64,000 bases of DNA from Escallonia rubra. Lineage: Eukaryota; Streptophyta; Magnoliopsida; Escalloniales; Escalloniaceae. The stretch spans positions 62,001 through 126,000 of the forward strand of contig JAVXUO010003160.1 of NCBI GenBank assembly GCA_033065855.1, given 5' to 3'. The notes under the pieces are model-generated. The model saw nothing but the letters and a program-made list of their open reading frames with translations. It was not told the origin of the DNA and searched no databases. This document shows, piece after piece, positions 56,881 to 64,000 of this stretch; the first letter of the stretch is position 1; every line of letters starts with the position of its first letter. Position numbers and translations under genes: made by a program.

Positions 56881-58560
56881 AACTTTGTCTTTACAACGCA
56901 CTATAAAGTGTGTACCTATGGCTGTGCATGTGTGTATGTGCAAATAGTGCGTTGTAAACGTGTATGTGTATGTATACAGTGTGTGAGTGTAAATAGTGTG
57001 TGTGTGTGTGTAGTCAGCATGGATAAAGTTGTGCTATGGGTTGATAGGGAAATGAAGGCGGAAACATGAATGGATGCATGGCGTTACTGATGGTTCAAGG
57101 CTTCGGGCTTAAGAAACGAGAAATATAGTTTTCGTTGATATAATTCAGTGTGCCCAAATTCGTTAATTGATAATCACTCGAAACAGGGTTGGTTGGGTGT
57201 GAAGGCCAAGAGAATGTTTATAGTGATTGAGAGGAGAGACATTATTTTGGAGAATGCAATGCTTTATGGGTTATCACAACAGGTGAGTTGCGGGTGTGTA
57301 AAGGTTGGACTATGAATGCGGCATTTGAATTGTTGATGAGATTTCTTAAAGGGATATGGTGTTGACCGACGACGCTTTAGGGTTAAAACACGTATAGGGA
57401 TATATAGAGGAAAATAATGGCGTTGTCGGTTTTTTGAGCTAGATGTAGCAGCATGATCGTCGTTATGGAGATTTTGATGTGGGAAAATGCATAGCATCAG
57501 ATAAGTGACCTTTGGATTCAACTAGTATTTTTATATAGAACGTATATGTTTATCTACAATAAACAAAAATAGCGTTTATCAGCATTGATTGTGTTAATTT
57601 CGTCTCTGGCTTGGTTTTCCAAAAAGATTTTAGTGGTTTATTTCTTGTTAAAAACTGGACCAATATGTAAATGATATTTTGCTTAGAAATTATAACAGAA
57701 CTCAGATTTGAAATGTTTGGTGCAAGTGAGATTTTTTTGGAATTTGACGTTATTGTGAATATTGAACAATTTGAAAGCTATCGAAAGGGGTGTGAGGATA
57801 GTTTGATGAGTGATTGTGTTTGCGATGAACCAAAAGGTGGTTTTTGTTTATTCGATTGCTGTGCCCCATATCCAACGTGAAAAGTTGGATTTCGGTTCTG
57901 GTCAACAGGGCTTGTACGTTGATGCACAGTACTGTTGCTTGTGGTTCGCCCTTGCGTATAAAAAATTATTTATCCCTGGTGTAGAAGGGATTTTGGGCCC
58001 TAGTAAGAGGGGCTTGTACACTGACCGCAGTATATCGTTTGAGCTGATGTTGGGTTGGAACTCTTTGTCGTGAGGTTTTGTGCTAATGATTTTATGCCTC
58101 AGTTTTGTTCCATGCACTATATTTCGTGTTACCAGATGATTACTAACTTTATGATTTTAGATTTCTTAATGTTGCTATAATATAATGTGAGTTATTTTCT
58201 CGCATGCTATGGTCCACCTAATTGAATCATTGGTTACTTACTGAGCACGTGGAAGCTCACTCCTTACTTATCATTTCATGTTTGAAAGTAAGATGATGGC
58301 GATGAATGTGGGAATCGAAACCTTAGGGTGGAGCTCTGAACACTGCATTAGACAAGTTGTGTTCTAGTATATGTGTTCTTGTAAGAAGGATTGTAATGAC
58401 ATTCAAATATTAGATTTTTTATTTGGAGTTGTAAAGGTTTTAATTTCCGCTGCAGTTCATATTGTTTTTAGTAGTAAGGCCTGGCAGAGCCCTTGGTTGG
58501 AGTCCAGTGGGTTTGCGGCTGGTCACGAACCTAGCTCATGGGCTCACCCGTGGGTTCGAG
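56881..58560. other. Intergenic sequence with a (GT)n tract
   Basis: A GTGTATGTGCAAATAGTGYG-like repeat and (GT)n stand at about 56915-57012. Short frames at 57264-57521, 57671-57880 and 57810-58073 show no domain. Confidence 0.4.
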
Positions 58561-58984
58561 TCGTGACATAAACTCTTGACAATCCTCCTTAAGGATTGTA
58601 GCGAACCGCCTCGGAAATAAAATGACTCTAAAATGTCTAAAGGACAACTATTCTATCGAAAACAGGAAAATGGGTTCGGAAACTAGGTTATATAGCGGGA
58701 AGGTGTTAGGCACCCGCCATACCCTTTTGGTCTCTACTTCATTTCTATTTGTTTTTGATCTTTTAACACGCAAACATGTAAATATGCAATAAAAATAACC
58801 TAAGTTTACTTCTACGTTATTGATTTGAATTCGACATTAGGGGTCGAATGGCCTAAGTATCCGGTTAGACAACCAAAATCAAAACCCTCGTAGTTCGACT
58901 CTAGACCTATGGGAGGCGACCTACACTCCGGTCTTAGACCCGAACTATAAAATGAAATGAAAAGACTCCTTTTGATTTTATGTA

Positions 58985-59400
58985 ATAGAAATGTGATTGC
59001 GGGGAGGAGAGACACTCTAGACTATTACAATTTAATACTCTAGATAGCTTTATATATGCCTTGAGAATTGTGCTTTCTTAGAAGACTTGGGAACCCCTTA
59101 TGATGAATTCGCGATGCAAGTGACTATTTAGAAATGAATATGAAGTCCTAAATTCCTCTTAGAGATCATCTACCACTTCTAACGAAGAAATGGTATAAAA
59201 GATCCAGGGAGAATTGAAATCGTAGCCCAAAGACCCTATTAATAGAGGTTTGGACGCCACATATGATAAAAATGACTATCCCAGTTTGAGATTTTGCGAT
59301 AGAGCAGAATATCTGATGAAATCGAAAACTTGGAAAAAAGACAATGAACTGACTGGTTAGTCAACAACCGGCCGGTTCACCCCTTATGACAGACCGCTCC
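58985..59400 (-). repeat. LTR-like repeat, inverted copy 3
   Basis: Read on the - strand it matches 54880-55258: AACCGGCCGGTTGTTGAC, then CTCTATTAATAGGGTC, then GGTTCCCAAGTCTTCTAAG. To its left on the same strand lies sequence with GGGTGCCTAACACCTTCCCG (about 58689-58708), which is common in plant Ty3 elements. The ~65-bp array on its other side (61560-62240) is in matching reverse orientation. Confidence 0.5.
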
Positions 59401-59639
59401 TAACTTCACCCGAAGTTTGTCTCGCAGTTGCAAAAACATGTTGTTCCAAGCCCTTACTAGATCCTCAATCGTTTGATACACATCTCCACCTTGAGTATTG
59501 TACCCTTAAACCATCTTTAACCTATAAAGAGGTTCATATGAGGACATTTAGCCTCCACACAAGATTGAGAGCACCAATTTTGAGTATTACACTTAGACGT
59601 CTCACCATACTCTAGATTTTGGAGTAAATTTAGATGTTT

Positions 59640-60250
59640 AAAGCCTAATCGGTCTGGGTCGGTTTTCGAGTTACCCGGTGTTACCCGTTTTTTGAAGTAT
59701 ATATAGAGAACTTTGTGCCCTAAATCAATTACCCTACATTTTCTTCTCAGTTTCACATTTCTCTGATTCTCTCCCTCTCAGTCTCAATCCGCCGCAACAG
59801 ATCTGTTGCCAGCCCATCTCACACGAGACGCCGGCGACCAGATCGTGATTCCCGATTTCGTCAGGTGTCACCGACGACCAGATCGTGAGTTCATGACTCA
59901 CTCTGTCACTCAGCCCCCTCAGATCTTGCCGTCACTTCCCCGTCAGCTTAGCCCTTTTAGTTTCACGTAACCTTTTTCAGTTTCACGCAAGGCCGCCTCG
60001 TCGTCGCCCAAGATTTTGGCCGCTGTAGCAGCGTCGAGAGTCAAGACTCAAGAGTCGAGTCAGCCCCTCTCACGGTCTCACCTATTTACTCCTGTCAGCC
60101 GAGTCAGCCCCTTCACGGCCTCATTCTTCAGCTCCGACGGCCTTCGAGAAGCTTACATCTGCCTGTCCACCGCCGTTGTGGTGATGTAATTGTTTAAAGT
60201 TTATGCATAAATTCATTAAATTAATTTTAATGAATTTATGCATGTAATGA
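59640..60250 (+). other. Promoter-like and leader-like stretch without a downstream gene
   Basis: GTATATATAGAG (about 59697-59708) is followed by a CT-rich leader, then GC-rich sequence with a short duplicated GACGACCAGATCGTGA / GGCGACCAGATCGTGA motif (about 59830, 59873). No open frame with a domain follows. It may be a transposon 5' end or a gene relic. Confidence 0.3.
60204..60242. repeat. Near-perfect AT palindrome
   Basis: TGCATAAATTCATTAAATT is followed directly by its near-exact reverse complement, giving 19-20-bp arms with one extra T. It is bracketed by direct repeats GATGTAATTGTTTAAAGTTT (60183) and GATGTAATTGTTGTTTAAAG (60248). Confidence 0.65.
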
Positions 60251-61559
60251 TGTAATTGTTGTTTAAAGTTTACTAATTTATATTTTGGATTGTGGGTGGG
60301 ATTGGGGAATGGGGTTAGATGCTTGCAATTGGTCTTATGGTATAACAATTAACATGCTAATACTTTTATTTGTCATAACTTTTTATTGGTCTCCTGACGG
60401 CTATCGCACAAACAAAAATTTCAAAATAATTTGGAACATCTTTTTAAGCAAACGAAAGTGATTTTCAGACTAAAATGTCTTTTGGGAAAATTTTAAGCTC
60501 GAAAAGACTTATTTGATGTTTAAACGAACGCCAAATGGCCAACATCACTAAAAAATAGTAATAATTACCAAAATGCCAAGAAACTTTAGACACCTATTTG
60601 TCTTAATAACACAAGATTACTGTAAAATTTTCAGATAAAAACACTCTAATTTGCTTATTTTGAAAAAACTGAAAACCCCTTTTTTAGATAAAATCATTTA
60701 GTGTTGTTTGCAGAAAAATCCAAAAAAAAAACACCAATTGTAGGTCTTGAAAAAATAATGCGGTTTACTCTTTTGCAATTTGCTAAAATCATGTTGGAAA
60801 TGGCTTTACAACTTCGACTAGGGAATGATAGAAAAAGTACAAGCCTTTAGCGACACTTTTGTGCTCCTCAAGAACCCTATCCCTAGTTTTCTTCATCTCC
60901 AGTCCCTTTCTTCCTCACACTCACAGCCTCATACACTTCACTCTCTACAACATGCACACCTTAATACCACTCCCAACTCAATGATCACATGCACACAACA
61001 CACACCTTCACCTGCAAAACACACGCTTCATCTCCAGTAAACACCCACTAAAATATCCACACATACATGTTTGAGGCATCCACATACATACCAACACACC
61101 CACACTTTCAACCCAATGCATGGCTGCTAGAATGGCTTCGTCTTGTTCCTCCCACACACTAATATACACCCACACACAAACACCCTACACAACCAACGAT
61201 AAAACACATACACTGCCTTATTTGCACACGCTTTCACTCTAAAATTAACACCCAACATACACTATATTCGGCCTAATACTTGTCAATTACATCTCCTAAA
61301 TCAAATTGGGATAACCCTAATAACAGACACGCACGCGCGCGCTCACACACTAATTACACTAAAAGTATTATCAATTCATTTACCTTTAGAGCTGAATTTT
61401 CCCCCCACTTTCCAGCTTGTTTCTCTCTCTAACAGCCAATTTCTCTCCAAAACTTTAGAATTTCCACCCTAAAGTTCTTCCTCCCATTCTCCCTTTTAAA
61501 TCCCTAAAAGCCCTAAATCATGATTATTCACCTCGACTAAGCCCCAATGCATGCACATA
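60251..61559. other. Intergenic sequence rich in CA-type words
   Basis: CACAC-rich low-complexity sequence runs at 60910-61370. The small frame at 60825-61040 is a product of it. No gene was recognised. Confidence 0.45.
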
Positions 61560-62240
61560 CAATAATTGATCTTCTAGGGATACCAAATGAACTTATACTT
61601 AAAAGTTAGAGCCAACGATAACAACAATACTTTTTGGTTAGGCATAAGGTGCATCCTTAGATGTCGGAGCCAACGGTTAAAACAATTGGTTCTCTAGGAT
61701 ACTGAAGAGTCATGTCTAAGAGCCGAAGCCAACGTAACGAAAATTGGTCGCTTAGACATGAATAAGGGGTATATCTAGAAGCCGGAGTCACATGTAACTT
61801 CAATTGACCGTTTAGATGCACCAAGACTTATGACTAACAGACAGAGCCATTAGTAACAACAATTGATCGCTTAGTCATAAAGATGAAACCCTAGCAGACA
61901 GAGCCAACAATAACGATAATTGGTCATCTAGGGATACGAGAAACTCACGGCATAAGAGCTGGAGCCAACAGTAACGGCGATTGGTCGCTTAGCCATAAGG
62001 ATACACCTCTTCAAGCTGGAGCCAACAGTAGTGATGATTAGTCCTGTAGGGATACGAAAACCTCACTGTCTAGTAGCCGGAGCCAATGAGAACAACTATT
62101 GGTCGCCTAGGCTAATGAGGAAAGAGACATATCCAGATGCCAGAACTACTAAATCAACTTGAATGGTCATCGAGACACACTGAAGACTCATATCTAAGAG
62201 CTGGAGCCAACAACATGTAGGAATGGTTGGTCTCTTAGAT
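61560..62240 (-). repeat. ~60-70-bp tandem repeat array (GAGCCAACAGTAACGACAATTGGTCGC)
   Basis: About ten imperfect units contain GCCGGAGCCAACAGTAACRA followed by CAATTGGTCGCTTAGRCATA-like sequence. The reverse complement resembles units of the 55400-55970 array (TTGGCTCCGGC core), so the two arrays are related and inverted. Confidence 0.7.
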
Positions 62241-62479
62241 ACAAGGAGGATAACTGTAGAGATGTAACTCAGAATACTGGAGATTACCATAGCACATAAA
62301 TATGCAAACTTAAAGCATGAGCACAAAATTTTTTTAGAACGAAACACCCAAGTGAACTAACTGGAAGGTAAACAAGCACACAAGCAGGCAAAACACGTAA
62401 ATTTATGAGAAGATAGATTACGCAAGCAAGAAAGGCACACAAGCATATATGTACACAAAAGGTGATCAGAACTAGGACA

Positions 62480-63090
62480 AAGGACTAGGTTAAAACTTGA
62501 ACGAGTGGGATTGGAACCGGATCGGGACTAAAGAGAGGAATGTACGTGGTTTCCACGTACTAACCTGGACTAAGGGTCAGATACCAATCGGACATAAATT
62601 TTGGCTGAACTTGGGACTTGAACTTGATGGGAACCGAATAGAGGAAGATACATTGTGTCTGCGTGCCAGCCTAGTTTGGAGGTTCTTACCCTCTAACATG
62701 GATTTAGACTAAGAGCAGGACTTGGACATGATGGGGATAACGCCAAATTAGATTTAGGACATCTACCATTATACGTGATTTGGAATGGAAAATGAGACTG
62801 GAACTAAATAGTAGATTGTACATGGCCTCCACATACAAACGTGAATCAAGGGTCAAGTATCGTTCGGACACAGACCTAGAGTGAAAAATGGTTGCACCCT
62901 ATGAAGGTTGCCTACATACCCTCATTCAGAAGGGATCAAGCCAAATGTCATTCGAACCTGGATCTGGAAGGCATACGTCACTTCCACATGTTGACCAGAA
63001 TTGAGAGTCATATACCCTTAGACTTGAATCTGGAGCGAAAAAATATAAAGACATGTGACGAGCTGGAAAGATATAGGTCAACCCTTTTTT
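62480..63090 (+). repeat. Imperfect longer-period repeats
   Basis: Segments such as GGAACCGGATCGGGACTAAA, CCACGTACTAACCTGGACTA and AAGGGTCAGATACCAATCGG recur in altered form at about 62515, 62630, 62790 and 62945. The period is irregular (about 120-160 bp). No coding domain was seen. Confidence 0.45.
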
Positions 63091-63229
63091 AAAGTGAAGA
63101 AAGATAAAAACGTGATTGAAAAATCCGATTTCTTTTTTTTTTCTTATTTAATTACTTTTTTAGTCCTTTATTATTATTTTTCTTAAAAAAAAATTCTTTT
63201 GAAGACTAAGGGTAGGAAGTAAGATCATA

Positions 63230-64000
63230 GGACCTAGACTTAAGACAAAGACGTACATTAACCTTGACTGTCAGGATAGAGGAATCACAAGAAGCCCGTG
63301 GACAAAACACATGCAGACAAAATTGAGCATGCAACGAAGTTAACAAACTAAGGCAGACGTTATCCTGACTGTTAGGAGAAGAAGGAATTTGTTGGGAGCT
63401 CTTAGACAAAAAATGCATGCAGGCAAAACTGATTATGCTATGGACCGGGTGGATGAAAGACAAACATTATCACAACTATTGTGAGAGGGGAATGACAGCC
63501 CCTAGACAAAAATACAGGTGATGTTGACTATGCAATAACCTAAATGAATGAAGGACATACACTATCATGACTGTCGTGAGAGGGGAACGACAGGGAGCCC
63601 TTAGACACAAGTGCATGCAAACAAAACTCACCATGCAATGGATTGGAGGAACAAAAGACAGACGCTATCATGACTGTCGTTAAATGGGAATCATAGGGAG
63701 TCCTTACATGAATGTGCATGTAGATACAACTGAGCATGCAATGGACCGGAGGAATGAAAAATAGATACTACAATTATCAGGAGAGAGGATTCTTAGGGGG
63801 TCCCTAGATGAAACACATGCGGACAAGACTGAACGCACAATAGTTTTAATAAGCAAAATATATACTTTACCATGGCTATCAGGAGGGGCGCTCTCAAGGA
63901 GCCCCTAGAAAAAACAAAAAAAAGGATGTGGAGACAGACGCTATCATGACCGTCATGAGAGGGGCATCACAAGGAGCCCTTAGAAAAAAATGCAAGCAGG
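63230..64000 (+). repeat. ~100-bp minisatellite running off the window
   Basis: About eight units are marked by ATGACTGTCGTGAGAGGGG, GGGAGCCCTTAGACA and ATGCATGCARACAAAACTGA-like segments. Unit starts are near 63268, 63367, 63476, 63568, 63670, 63769, 63873 and 63947. The array continues at the right edge. Confidence 0.75.

Noticed and set aside
1..64000. tRNA, rRNA, snoRNA, CRISPR, organelle insertions or bacterial operons
   Set aside because: No cloverleaf with box A/B spacing, no rRNA core motifs, no regularly spaced identical repeats with unique spacers, and no ribosome-binding-site-spaced gene chains were seen on reading both strands.

Overview
This window is nuclear DNA from a plant, most likely a eudicot with a large, repeat-rich genome. 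The evidence is GT-AG introns of up to about 10 kb, a host gene whose protein resembles Arabidopsis AGD14, nested LTR retrotransposons, plant-type CACTA, hAT, MULE and PIF/Harbinger elements, and (CT)n-rich leader sequence. No bacterial or organellar operon, rRNA, tRNA or CRISPR signal was seen. The species cannot be told from the sequence alone.

The one clear host gene is on the + strand. It is a 13-exon gene for an AGD14/ZIGA4-type ARF GTPase-activating protein, with its start codon at 28926 and its stop codon ending at 52792. About 2 kb of coding sequence is spread over 24 kb because introns 2, 9 and 12 are filled with transposons. Exon 8 shows either a one-base frameshift in a T5 run or an unusual acceptor, so whether this allele is intact is uncertain.

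Layout. 1-13918: a Ty3-type LTR element without recognisable pol, carrying long LTRs with ~180-bp internal repeats. A Tourist-like MITE (2704-3095) and a 7.4-kb coding-poor LTR element on the - strand (3995-11388, 5-bp target duplication CCGTG) lie inside it, and the latter holds a further Harbinger element (9459-10069). 14690-17577: a CACTA element (TSD TCA) carrying a piece of a B3-domain (REM-like) gene with its introns. 18600-26949: a LINE on the - strand, broken up by a MULE (20418-23083, 9-bp TSD) that contains a hAT transposase fragment, and by an LTR-like insert. 27066-28555: two Harbinger-type elements immediately upstream of the AGD14-like gene.

Inside the gene, intron 2 holds a direct-repeat block and a complete 5.8-kb gag-only LTR retrotransposon on the - strand (31761-37557, TSD ATGGG). 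Downstream of gag this element carries an F-box-like coding segment interrupted by a single in-frame stop. Intron 9 carries two hAT MITEs only 21 bp apart. Intron 12 carries a chromovirus remnant and a fold-back-like sequence.

Downstream, 53-64 kb has no recognisable gene. It holds LTR-like repeats in both orientations, two homologous tandem arrays in opposite orientation (55.4-56.0 and 61.6-62.2 kb), and a ~100-bp minisatellite running off the right edge.

The genes do not form a pathway. The biology here is nested transposition, repeated capture of host gene pieces (F-box, B3) by non-autonomous elements, and the burden this puts on one ARF-GAP gene.
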